Part shown: one piece after another, positions 42,889 to 50,418 of the stretch
Layout of the letters: the number at the start of each line of letters is the position of its first letter
Position numbering within the stretch: the first letter of the stretch is position 1
Source of the DNA: Acetobacteraceae bacterium
GTDB lineage: Bacteria > Pseudomonadota > Alphaproteobacteria > Acetobacterales > Acetobacteraceae
DNA length: 52,349 nt
Direction: 5' to 3'
Assembly: GCA_003151425.1 (NCBI GenBank)
Contig: PLXO01000303.1
Span: 1-52,349, forward strand
Translations under genes and position numbers: made by a program
The notes under the pieces: model-generated
The model's database searches: none
What the model was told of the DNA's origin: nothing
What the model saw: the letters and a program-made list of their open reading frames with translations, nothing else

Positions 42889-43156
42889 CCACCACCAGAA
42901 TGTTCCGGCCGAGCAGCCTGACCGTCTGCCGCCTGGGTTTCAGTTCCGCGGCCCGTGCATGGGGTTCCTCGGCGTCCTGCTTCTCGTCACTGATGCCGAG
43001 CCGCCGAGCCTTGGCGCGGGCGCTGGACCCGGCGACGAGCCGGCCGAGGGTCGGGGCTGTCTCGGGAGGGTAGCCCAGTCGCTCGGCGACCGCGGTGGCC
43101 CACAGGGTCAGGACGGGGGCGCGGTTGACGCGGATCGGGGGTGGGGCGGGGGCCAT
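42889..43156 (-). pseudogene. N-terminal half of a disrupted hypothetical gene
   Basis: From ATG 43156 the frame reads MAPAPPPIRVNRAPVLTLWA, 'AERLGYPPETAPTLGRLVAG' and 'SSARAKARRLGISDE' up to 'VRLLGRNILVVE', after which similarity ends. I recall this as the N-terminus of a common uncharacterised alphaproteobacterial protein of roughly 180 residues ('VNRAPVLTLWAAVVAERLG...LTLGKAVAGLNAQSKGRRLG'). Its C-terminal half is at 42110-42308, displaced by the HExxH gene. From 43157 to 43443 I see no gene. Confidence 0.55.
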
Positions 43157-43443
43157 GGGCGGGGAGCGTATGCGCTGGTGCGCGTTTCAGGAAACCGCTC
43201 CGCAGCTTGCAGCTTGATGGGAAGCGCAGCCAAACAGAACGATAAGGTGACGTCGCACAACCCAACGCGTCTGCTCCCGGGGTGCCCCCGGGCAGGCAGT
43301 GCGTGCCGAACTAGGCCGACGCCGCAGCAATGCCGCAACCCTGTGAACGATGCCGGACACGCTGGGGCGATGGTTTTGGCCTGACGCAGGAAGCGGCTTG
43401 CGATTGGGAACCGATGCCCTATGATACGGGCATCTCGCCCAAC

Positions 43444-43644
43444 CTATTGGTCACGAATGAGGTTGCGGTTCCGCAGCTTTTCGATCAAATTGACTGTAGC
43501 GCCGACCAAAGAAAGCTTCTTCTCGTCAAGGATCAGGTCACGGTTCATGGAAGCAGCCGTCCGCTCAGCACCATCAATGAGCCTCAAGAGCTCTTGGTCG
43601 CTGAGCCTCAAGAGCTCTTGGTCGCTCGTTTCAAGATCGGCCAT
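43444..43644 (-). CDS. Small helical protein with an 8-residue tandem repeat (66 aa)
   Basis: ATG 43644 has GGAGG nine bases upstream on the minus strand, supporting real translation. The product starts MADLETSDQELLRLSDQELL and is almost entirely helical and charged. SDQELLRL is repeated twice in tandem. No family is recognised. It faces away from the dCTP deaminase gene across an 80-bp gap containing a palindrome. This geometry suggests a regulator or partner (inference). A leucine-rich helical repeat could mediate oligomerisation. Confidence 0.6.
   Translation of the reverse strand: MADLETSDQELLRLSDQELLRLIDGAERTAASMNRDLILDEKKLSLVGATVNLIEKLRNRNLIRDQ
43578..43625. repeat. Perfect 24-bp tandem duplication
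   Basis: Bases 43578-43601 and 43602-43625 are identical 24-mers, each containing the 12-bp palindrome CAAGAGCTCTTG. The unit is a whole number of codons, so the overlapping minus-strand gene gains eight residues per copy without a frameshift. Copy number could vary by replication slippage. Confidence 0.9.
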
Positions 43645-43684
43645 CGCAGCATCCTCCCGATTCGCGTTGAGTAGGCTAGGCTAG

Positions 43685-43702
43685 GTGGACACACATGTCC
43701 AC
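43685..43702. promoter_or_regulatory. Palindrome GTGGACA-CACA-TGTCCAC upstream of the dCTP deaminase
   Basis: An inverted repeat with perfect 7-bp arms lies 22 bp before the deaminase start and 41 bp before the divergent small gene's start. Position and symmetry fit an operator controlling both genes. It could instead be part of a structured transcript. A CTAGG tandem precedes it. Confidence 0.5.
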
Positions 43703-43723
43703 TGGAAAGCTTGTTGAGGCTGG

Positions 43724-45301
43724 ATGATGTCCGATAGCCTGCGAAGAATTGATCAACCTGAATTAGTGTTCGGTCTCGCGGGTCCGATCGGCGTGGACCT
43801 CAGCTCCGTTGAGGCCGATCTGAGGCGTGAGTTATCCGGCGTAGACTACGAAACGAGGGTGATCAAAATCACTGACGAGATGAAGTCATTGCTACGCGAC
43901 GCTCATACATCAGGTTCAGACTACCTCTCAAATACACGCGCGAAGATAGCCGATGCGGGAAAGCTTTGCGAGGAATTCAAGGACAATTCAACCATGGCCC
44001 GAGTGGCTATGCGAGCAATTGCCAGTTATAGGACTCAGAAGGGTCATAAATCCCTCGACGGAACGGCATTTATCATACATCAGTTGAAAAGGCCGGAGGA
44101 GGTCGAGCTACTAAGGCGAGTCTATGGGCGCCTGTTCTTTCTAGTTTCCGTGTATGGCTCACGGGAGGACCGACTAGAGAACCTCGTACGCAACATCCAG
44201 CGCGACCACTCCGGATCGAAAACGGACGATGATATCTCGCAGGAGGCAAAGGCTCTCAGGGACGACGATGAGAAGGAGGATGCGAACCCTTTTGGCCAGA
44301 ACCTTGGAGAAACCTTCCACCTTGGGGACGTTTTCGTTGACGGAATCAACAAAGAGGCCATGCACGAGCAAGTCCACCGGTTTATATTTGCCCTCTTTGG
44401 TCGAAACGACATTTCGCCGAGCCGAGATGAATACGGAATGTACGCAGCTCGGTCAGCATCCTTGAAATCGTTAGACCTGTCGAGGCAAATCGGAGCGGCC
44501 ATCTTCGGCAACGATGGCGAACTCATAACGACCGGTTGCAATGACGCCCCGAAGGCTTTTGGAGGAATGTACTGGGATGGGGAGAAACCCGATTACCGGG
44601 ATATTAGACTTGGCGAAGACCCCAATGAACGCTCAAGAATCCGACTCCTTCGCGATTTATTCCGGCGCTTGAAGGATCTCGGATTTTTGTCCGACAAAGC
44701 CACCAGTATTGGCGATGCAACCCAAATTGTAGCTCATCTCACGGAAAAGGCAACCGGTAGACCCAACGTGCCGTCGCAGGGAGGTTTGATCGGCTGCGAG
44801 ATTCTAGATGTTACAGAATACGGTCGAATCGTGCATGCAGAGATGTGCGCACTTTGCGATGCTGCGCGATTTGGCAAGTCTGTCAAAGGAGCAACTTTGT
44901 TTTGTAGCACCTTCCCGTGCCACAACTGCGCTAAACACATATTGGCAGCGGGAATCAGACGAGTGGTGTATATCGAGCCCTACCCTAAGAGTCGAGTTAG
45001 TGACCTGTACAGGCACGAAATCGAAATTGAAGGCCGTTCTTGTGAAAAGGTGTCCTTTGTCCCGTTCATTGGGATATCTCCTACCCGTTATCGTGATCTT
45101 TTCGCAAAGCAAAAGCGAAAAGACGGTGGGCAGGCTCGCGACTGGTACCATGGCAAGCCAATACCGATGGTCAGCATTATAGCCCCCTTTTACCTTGAAA
45201 CGGAGCAGCTTGCCATCGTGGAGCTTGTGACCGCCGATTTACCCCTCTTAAGAGGGCTTCCGCATGGCGACACTCCGAGTGGGACAACGCGAAAGGGTTA
45301 A
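43724..45301 (+). CDS. Anti-phage dCTP deaminase (AvcD/dCD family)
   Basis: The 525-residue protein has two domains. The N-terminal one is P-loop kinase-like, starting 'ELVFGLAGPIGVDLSSVEAD' and lacking the usual GKS/T lysine. The C-terminal domain is a zinc-dependent deaminase: 'RIVHAEMCALCDAARFG' (HAE, about residue 371) and 'GATLFCSTFPCHNCAKHIL' (PCxxC). This architecture is that of defence dCTP deaminases, which convert dCTP to dUTP on infection and starve phage of nucleotides. In Vibrio the homologue is kept inactive by a small RNA, AvcI. Base composition here is clearly lower in GC than the surroundings, indicating transfer. The gene appears intact. Confidence 0.88.
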   Translation: MMSDSLRRIDQPELVFGLAGPIGVDLSSVEADLRRELSGVDYETRVIKITDEMKSLLRDAHTSGSDYLSNTRAKIADAGKLCEEFKDNSTMARVAMRAIASYRTQKGHKSLDGTAFIIHQLKRPEEVELLRRVYGRLFFLVSVYGSREDRLENLVRNIQRDHSGSKTDDDISQEAKALRDDDEKEDANPFGQNLGETFHLGDVFVDGINKEAMHEQVHRFIFALFGRNDISPSRDEYGMYAARSASLKSLDLSRQIGAAIFGNDGELITTGCNDAPKAFGGMYWDGEKPDYRDIRLGEDPNERSRIRLLRDLFRRLKDLGFLSDKATSIGDATQIVAHLTEKATGRPNVPSQGGLIGCEILDVTEYGRIVHAEMCALCDAARFGKSVKGATLFCSTFPCHNCAKHILAAGIRRVVYIEPYPKSRVSDLYRHEIEIEGRSCEKVSFVPFIGISPTRYRDLFAKQKRKDGGQARDWYHGKPIPMVSIIAPFYLETEQLAIVELVTADLPLLRGLPHGDTPSGTTRKG

Positions 45302-45527
45302 TTACGAGAAGCTGGGTGTGCCTAGATGCCCCGTCCCTCTGCTGAGAGCCGTCCGCCCCCGATCAGGTCATCGAAGGACCGGATAGCGTGCTCGCCTGCA
45401 CGCGTGCGGCGCGCCAGGCGGACACGCGGATTATTACCCATTGCCTGCCGATGAGGCGCGTTGATGGGGCCGTGCCGTTGACGCGCCGGCACGGATCGCG
45501 CGGCGTTCACAAGCCCGCCTTAATCAC

Positions 45528-45854
45528 TTGGCAACCATGCCGGCCCAAGCTCCGCCCATGCCACACGATTTCGACGCAACGATCACCCTCAACGACCACC
45601 ACCTGGCCGCGGCCGGGCTGACGGGCCGCCAGGTGGAAGCCGTTGAGGCTGTCCGGGGGGCCGTCGAGCGGATGGACGGGGCACACTGGATCGGGGCTGC
45701 CGCGCAGTCCTTCCCTCCTGAACTGCCCGGATGGGTCATTGTGTATCCCTCGGGATGGTGCGTTACGCCCGACACCCCGGAATGGCGGGATGTGCTGCAC
45801 CAGGTCGAGACGGTGGTAACTGCCGCATTGGTGGCGGCCGGCGCGCCGTTCTGA
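45528..45854 (+). CDS. Hypothetical protein (108 aa or 98 aa)
   Basis: The frame opens at ATG 45528, with ATG 45558 (MPHDFDATITLNDHHLAAAG) as a more likely true start. The sequence is protein-like, with helix 'TGRQVEAVEAVRGAVERMDG' and strands 'GWVIVYPSGWCVTPDTPEWRD'. I do not recognise the family and see no strong ribosome site. The 226 bp between it and the deaminase gene contain nothing clear. Confidence 0.4.
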   Translation: MATMPAQAPPMPHDFDATITLNDHHLAAAGLTGRQVEAVEAVRGAVERMDGAHWIGAAAQSFPPELPGWVIVYPSGWCVTPDTPEWRDVLHQVETVVTAALVAAGAPF

Positions 45855-46073
45855 CGCCGTCCATCCATGAGGCGCCGGGGGTAGGTCGGTTCCGCGGCCC
45901 ACACTCAAGCCCCGCGACCCGGGAGAAGAGACGCTGTGTTATGACATTGCCGGCAAGTGGCAGCGGGCCGGCGCTGGCGGGTGGCGACGCGAAGGCGGCG
46001 GATTCCCCTGCCAGATAGGTGACGGCTGATGTGGTGGCTTTGACACCGAAATGGATGCCGTGGGGATGCCGAC

Positions 46074-46676
46074 ATGAAAAGAGGCGCGATGGCAGTTGGC
46101 GGCTTGGCGATCCTAGTCATCAGTGTGGGGTGTATTGCTGCGGTCCGACCCACTCATGCACAGACCCCTGCTACTCACGTCGGTCCCGACTCGCTCTATC
46201 CGAACGCACGTCTCACACCTGGTGAGGCTGCTACACTCGACGTTCTGACTCTGACGGCCACGTATACTGACCACTGCCCAGGCAAAAAAGCGGCCTGCAC
46301 ATATTCTGAAGACCACCGTAACGTTCCGAGTGACGTGCGCCAGCACGTCTACGACGAATACATCGTGTCTCAGAGTGCGCGGAACATCAAAAGTGGCGAG
46401 GTTGACCACTTCTACCCGCTCTGCGCTGGCGGCTCCAATTCAATCGGAAACCTATGGTACCAGCCCGCCAAGAACGCGTGGAATGGCAACGATTTCGGAT
46501 ACCACGAGAAAGATGACTTGGAGGTCTGAGCATGCGGGCAGATAGTGGCCGGCACGCTAGATCCCGAAGTTGCTTACAAACGCATAACGGAGGATTGGGT
46601 GGCGTATTACCTCGAAGTCAGGCCGCCACACATCTATTTCGGTGCAAGGGGCAAGCCGTCACCAGCTACCGAGTAA
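46074..46676 (+). pseudogene. Secreted HNH-like nuclease family protein with an in-frame TGA
   Basis: ATG 46074 begins a signal peptide (MKRGAMAVGGLAILVISVGC, cleavage probably after HA in THAQ). The mature part has the conserved 'SGEVDHFYPLCAGGSNSIGN' and 'LWYQPAKNAWNGNDFGYHEK', resembling the EVDHxxPLxxGGSN...NLWPQP segment of HNH-like proteins. TGA at 46527-46529 interrupts the chain, and the same frame continues 'ACGQIVAGTLDPEVAYKRIT' and 'EDWVAYYLEVRPPHIYF' to TAA 46674-46676. In relatives a Trp occupies the stop position, so a TGG to TGA mutation is likely. The shortened 151-residue protein retains the HNH-like core and might still function. Confidence 0.75.
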
Positions 46677-46765
46677 CTCTCGAACCGCTCATCGCCACGG
46701 CGCAGAGGTCACAGGGGCTTCAATGACGGCCGCCCGGCGCTCTACAGTCCCCACGCGGAGTGCTC

Positions 46766-47431
46766 ATGTGCAACCTCTACGCGATGACGAAGAACCGGGA
46801 AGCAGTGCGGCAGTTCGCCCGCGCGATGCACGACCAGACCGGCAATCAGCCGCCCCTGCCTGCGATCTATCCCGATCAGATGGCACCGGTGGCACGGATC
46901 GACCGCTCTGGTGAGCGTGTCATCGAGGCGATGCGCTGGGGCTTCCCGTCGCCACTGACCAGCCGGGAGAAGGTCACGACGAATGCGCGGCGGCTCGAAA
47001 GCCCGTGGTGGCGGCCGTGGCTGAAGCCGGAGTTTCGCTGTCTGGTGCCAGCAACCTCGTTTTGCGAGTATCAAGATGGCAGCAAGGTCCCCACCTGGTT
47101 CGCACTCGGTCCCGATCGCCCACTGTCCGCGTTCGCCGGCATCTGGCGTCCGGTGACTGCCGCGAGAGGCACCAAGGCCGAACGTCAGGCCCTTTCGGAC
47201 CTGACCGGCAGCGAAGTGCAGGAACACCTCGTGTTCGCCCTCGTAACCACCGAACCGAACGAACTGGTAAGGCCCGTGCACGCCAAGGCCATGCCTGTGA
47301 TCCTGACCGGCGACGACTGTGACACATGGCTTGAAGCGGATACGCCGATCGCGCTCCAGCTTCAGCACCCGTTCGCTGCCGATCGGATGGCTATCGTTGC
47401 GACCGGAAAACGCCAGGACGGCGCAGCCTGA
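46766..47431 (+). CDS. SRAP-domain protein (YedK/HMCES family)
   Basis: I choose ATG 46766 because it puts the catalytic Cys at position 2 (MCNLYAMTKNREAVRQFARA) and has GGAG five bases upstream. The 221-residue protein shows the family markers 'RWGFPSPL', 'TTNARRLESPWWRP', 'RCLVPATSFCEYQDGSKVPT' (catalytic Glu), and 'VHAKAMPVIL' (active-site His). After removal of Met1, Cys2 forms a thiazolidine crosslink with abasic sites in single-stranded DNA, protecting them during replication. This is a DNA-repair role in the cytoplasm. The gene is intact and lies near the tRNA-proximal end of the island. Confidence 0.92.
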   Translation: MCNLYAMTKNREAVRQFARAMHDQTGNQPPLPAIYPDQMAPVARIDRSGERVIEAMRWGFPSPLTSREKVTTNARRLESPWWRPWLKPEFRCLVPATSFCEYQDGSKVPTWFALGPDRPLSAFAGIWRPVTAARGTKAERQALSDLTGSEVQEHLVFALVTTEPNELVRPVHAKAMPVILTGDDCDTWLEADTPIALQLQHPFAADRMAIVATGKRQDGAA

Positions 47432-47435
47432 CGGG

Positions 47436-47696
47436 CTACTCGTCCCGGTCGATCTTCCTGGCCTTTTCAACATCGTCGGCGAGGTTGCCGGGTGCGCCAT
47501 GCTGGTCCAACGGCGGCTTGTGCATGACCACGTATCCGGACCGCTCCAAATGCTCGACCAGGCGTTCGGCGGTGATTCGCGCCATCGTCTCGTCCGCGTC
47601 GTGCACGCGCTTCCGGCCGTTGAACCGGAGGGCGAAGGATAGGGACTGCGTGAGTTCGTCCCGGGTAGCCGGGCGGAGATTGGGCGTGTCGGGCAT
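47436..47696 (-). CDS. Conserved hypothetical protein (86 aa)
   Basis: The protein begins MPDTPNLRPATRDELTQSLS and contains 'ALRFNGRKRVHDADETMARI' and 'TAERLVEHLERSGYVVMHKP'. I recall closely similar short proteins in Acetobacteraceae and related alphaproteobacteria, function unknown. It is soluble and helical. It is convergent with the SRAP gene, with four bases between the stops. Confidence 0.65.
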   Translation of the reverse strand: MPDTPNLRPATRDELTQSLSFALRFNGRKRVHDADETMARITAERLVEHLERSGYVVMHKPPLDQHGAPGNLADDVEKARKIDRDE

Positions 47697-47758
47697 GGGG
47701 GGACGATAGGGGACGGAGGGGAACGGAGCAAGAACGGAAAGGCCGCACCAAAATCAAT

Positions 47759-47779
47759 GTGTATGCCTGAGTGTATGCC
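47759..47779. repeat. Direct repeat GTGTATGCC-TGA-GTGTATGCC
   Basis: Two copies of GTGTATGCC separated by TGA lie 56 bp from the tRNA-Ser 3' end, in an AT-richer stretch (47751-47830) without a gene. Direct repeats of this kind often flank attachment sites of integrases that use tRNA-Ser genes, so this may be a relic of an att or excisionase-binding region. Confidence 0.4.
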
Positions 47780-47834
47780 ACGATCTAGTAGAACGTAAAT
47801 ATGTCCACGATATCAATTAGTTGATCAAACTACG

Positions 47835-47922
47835 TGGCGGATGGGGTGGGATTCGAACCCACGAACCCTTGCGGGTTGGCGGTTTTCAAGACCGCTGCCT
47901 TAAACCGCTCGGCCACCCATCC
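47835..47922 (-). tRNA. tRNA-Ser (anticodon UGA)
   Basis: The 88-nt gene on the minus strand begins GGATGGGTGGCCGAG. The acceptor stem GGATGGG pairs with CCCATCC at the 3' end, followed by discriminator G and an encoded CCA (47835-47837). The anticodon loop CTTGAAA, in the stem GCGGT/ACCGC, gives anticodon TGA, which reads UCA/UCG serine codons. A long variable arm (AACCCGCAAGGGTT) and the T-loop GTTCGAATC confirm the serine type. Its 3' end points toward the island. Confidence 0.95.
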
Positions 47923-48117
47923 CCACCGCGCCCGGCGATGCCGCCCGGCGGCCGCCGACGCTAATCGCCGGCCGGCCCGGTCACAAGCGCCCGTTCACCC
48001 GCGCCCGTTCACGCGCGCCCAGTCACAAGCATTGACGCGGATTTGCCCCTACAGGCATGTTACAAATTCGTGTGGGATTCGCGGCGCGAGCAGCGCCTTT
48101 GGGGGACTAGGCCGGCT

Positions 48118-49111
48118 ATGAGAAAGTACATCGTGGGCCTGGGCAGCTTCGCTCTGCTGCTCGGGGTCGCTGCCGTGCAGGCCGCTCCGCCGGCCGACCC
48201 CTTCAGCATCTGGACCCTGCAGGACGAAAACGCCTCAATCTCCGCCGCCGACCTGAGTGACCGCTACTACGTCAACGGGCTGAGTCTGGGATGGACGTCG
48301 CCCACCGCCCAGGTTCCCGCATTCCTGGCAACCCTCGGCAACACGCTCTGGGGTGACGGGCAGCAGCGCATCGCGTTCTCTCTCTCGCAGCAGATCTACA
48401 CCCCGGCGAGCACCCAAATCACCGTGCCGGATCCGCACGACAGGCCCTATGCCGGCATCCTCCTCGGCAATTTCTCCCTGCTCAGCGATACCGACACTTC
48501 GCGCAGCGTGCTGATGCTCAGTCTCGGCGTGGCCGGTCCCGGTGCGGGCGGCGAGCAACTGCAGAACGGCTTCCACAACCTGATCGGTCAGGACACGGTC
48601 AAAGGCTGGAGCTACCAGATCCCCAACACCCCCGCCGTCGAGCTGCTCAGCGGCCGCACCTGGCGGCTGCCGATCGCGCAGCCCGGTTCCCTGGAGATCG
48701 ACGCCCTGCCGTCGCTGATCGCCGCGGTCGGCGACGTGCGCGACTATGTTCAGGCCGGCGTCACGGTCCGCCTCGGCCAGGGGCTGACCTCGGATTTTGG
48801 TGCGCCGCGCCTGCACCCCGGTCTGAGCGGCGAAGACGCGTATGTGCAAACGATCCCCTTCGCCTGGTACGTCTTCGCCGGGTTGGACGGCCAGGTGGTG
48901 GCCTAACGACCTGCTGCTGCAGAGCGATCCGTTCCGCTCCGGCCCGCATGTCAACCTGGTCTGGGACGTGGGCGAGGCGCAGGCCGGCTTCGCCATCCTG
49001 ACGGGCGGCATGCGGTTCACCTTCACCTATGCGGTGCAGACGCAAGAATTCCAGAGCCAGCACGGCGGCCTGCACCAGTTCGGCTCGGCCGCCGCGTCGC
49101 TGAAATTCTAG
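48118..49111 (+). pseudogene. lpxR: LpxR-like lipid A deacylase, frameshifted near the C-terminus
   Basis: ATG 48118 starts a signal peptide (MRKYIVGLGSFALLLGVAAV...QA). The mature chain has 'WTLQDENASISAADLSDRYY' followed by 'VNGLSLGW', and 'DPHDRPYAGILLG', hallmarks of the LpxR/DUF2219 outer-membrane barrel that removes the 3'-acyloxyacyl group of lipid A. The frame ends at TAA 48904-48906 after 'FAGLDGQVVA'. One base further on, the other frame continues 'NDLLLQSDPFRSGPHVNLVW' to 'LHQFGSAAASLKF' at 49111, the normal last strands of the barrel. A single extra T near 48904 explains this. Loss of the last strands should prevent barrel closure, unless it is a sequencing error. Confidence 0.8.
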
Positions 49112-49305
49112 TTTATCGTGTGTTGCGCGATGGCCGGGTGATGACGGAGACGCGTGTCGTCCCGCACGGGAGTTCCCGACCCGTTCGTACAACGTAACAT
49201 ACCGTATTTGCAGCGAAATATCCTTTATCCTTCAGCATCACGCCCTGGATCGAAATCAAAGCGACACTATCACCGTGCAGACGCACGACAGTGAAAAAAC
49301 GCTGC

Positions 49306-50382
49306 CTACGCGTTCGACGCCACCACCTGGTCGATCTCGCCCTGCGTGATCCCCAGCTTCCCCGCCGCCTCCAGCACCTCGCGCCAGGTGCCGTCATCCA
49401 CTGCGATCCCGTCCCGCCCCCGCCGCTCCGCCGAGCGCCGCTCCGGCTCGCCCGGCAGCAGCACCTGCTCGAACCCGGGTGCGACGCGCGAGGACCGGAT
49501 ATGCGCCGCCGTGCTCGCCGCCCCCGCCGCCACCGCGTCCGGATCGTTCAGCTTGCCCGGATCGATCACCACCGCGAGCATCGAGTTCAGGATGCCGCCG
49601 TGGCACGTCTGGTCCGCCCGCTGACCGCCGCCCAGCGCGCCCGCCATGATCTCGCACATCACCGCCAGACCCGAACCCTTGTGCTTGCCGAACGACAGCA
49701 GCGCCCCGGTATGGTCGCGGATCAGCCCGCCTGGGTCATTGGTCGGATGCCCGTCGGCGTCGATGAGCGAGCCCTCCGGCACGTCGATCCCCTTGTTGTA
49801 GGCGATGCGCGCCTTGCCGGCGGCGATCGTGGTGGTCGCCATGTCCAGCAGCAGGGCAGGGGAGCCGTCGTCGCCCCCCGGCACCGCGGCGCAGAACGGA
49901 TTGGTGCCGACGCGCGCCTCGGCGCAGCCGTACGGCGCCTGCATGTCGTGGTGGTCGGTGACATTGACGAAGGCGATGAACGCCATGCCGTGCCGCGCCG
50001 CCAGCTCGGCGTAGGCGCCGACGCGCCCGATATGCGAGGCATTGCGCAGCGCCAGCACGCAGGCGCCCAGCTCCCTGGCCCGCCCGATCGCGCGCCGCAC
50101 CGCGTCCGCGGCCATCCGTTGGCCGCAGCCGCGGCGCGCGTCGATCACCAGCAGCGCGCCGGCGTCCAACACCGTCTCCGGCGTCTGGTTCGGCACCAGA
50201 AAACCGTCCTGCAGCAGCCGCACATAGGCTGGCAGCATGCCGACGCCGTGGCTGTCATGCCCGGTCAGGTTGGCGCGCAGCAGGTGGTCGGCGACCTCTT
50301 TCGTTTCGGCCGCGTCGCTGCCCATGCGGCGTGCGATCAGGCTGATCAGCGCATGCAGCGCCGGTGGCTTCAGGGTTGGCAT
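49306..50382 (-). CDS. Ldh family (malate/lactate-type) oxidoreductase
   Basis: The start is ATG 50382, with AAGGA nine bases upstream. The 358-residue protein shows the type-2 malate/L-lactate dehydrogenase fold: 'ANLTGHDSHGVGMLPAYVRL' with the catalytic His near residue 45, 'ALRNASHIGRVGAYAELAA', 'VGTNPFCAAVPG' and 'GSGLAVMCEIMAGALGG'. It uses NAD(P) to oxidise a 2-hydroxyacid such as malate, lactate or ureidoglycolate. It is the second gene after the MmgE/PrpD gene, 36 bp apart, suggesting one pathway for a hydroxylated carboxylic acid. Confidence 0.9.
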   Translation of the reverse strand: MPTLKPPALHALISLIARRMGSDAAETKEVADHLLRANLTGHDSHGVGMLPAYVRLLQDGFLVPNQTPETVLDAGALLVIDARRGCGQRMAADAVRRAIGRARELGACVLALRNASHIGRVGAYAELAARHGMAFIAFVNVTDHHDMQAPYGCAEARVGTNPFCAAVPGGDDGSPALLLDMATTTIAAGKARIAYNKGIDVPEGSLIDADGHPTNDPGGLIRDHTGALLSFGKHKGSGLAVMCEIMAGALGGGQRADQTCHGGILNSMLAVVIDPGKLNDPDAVAAGAASTAAHIRSSRVAPGFEQVLLPGEPERRSAERRGRDGIAVDDGTWREVLEAAGKLGITQGEIDQVVASNA

Positions 50383-50418
50383 CAAGTGTGTCCTTGTGAT
50401 TCCTTCGGGGCGCTCGCG

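Noticed and set aside
46527-46529. Selenocysteine at the TGA of the HNH-like gene
   Set aside because: The family has Trp there and I see no selenocysteine insertion hairpin just downstream, so a nonsense mutation is simpler.
47834-48121. A 95-codon plus-strand frame beginning MADGVGFEPTNPCG
   Set aside because: This is the well-known spurious translation of a tRNA-Ser gene read antisense.
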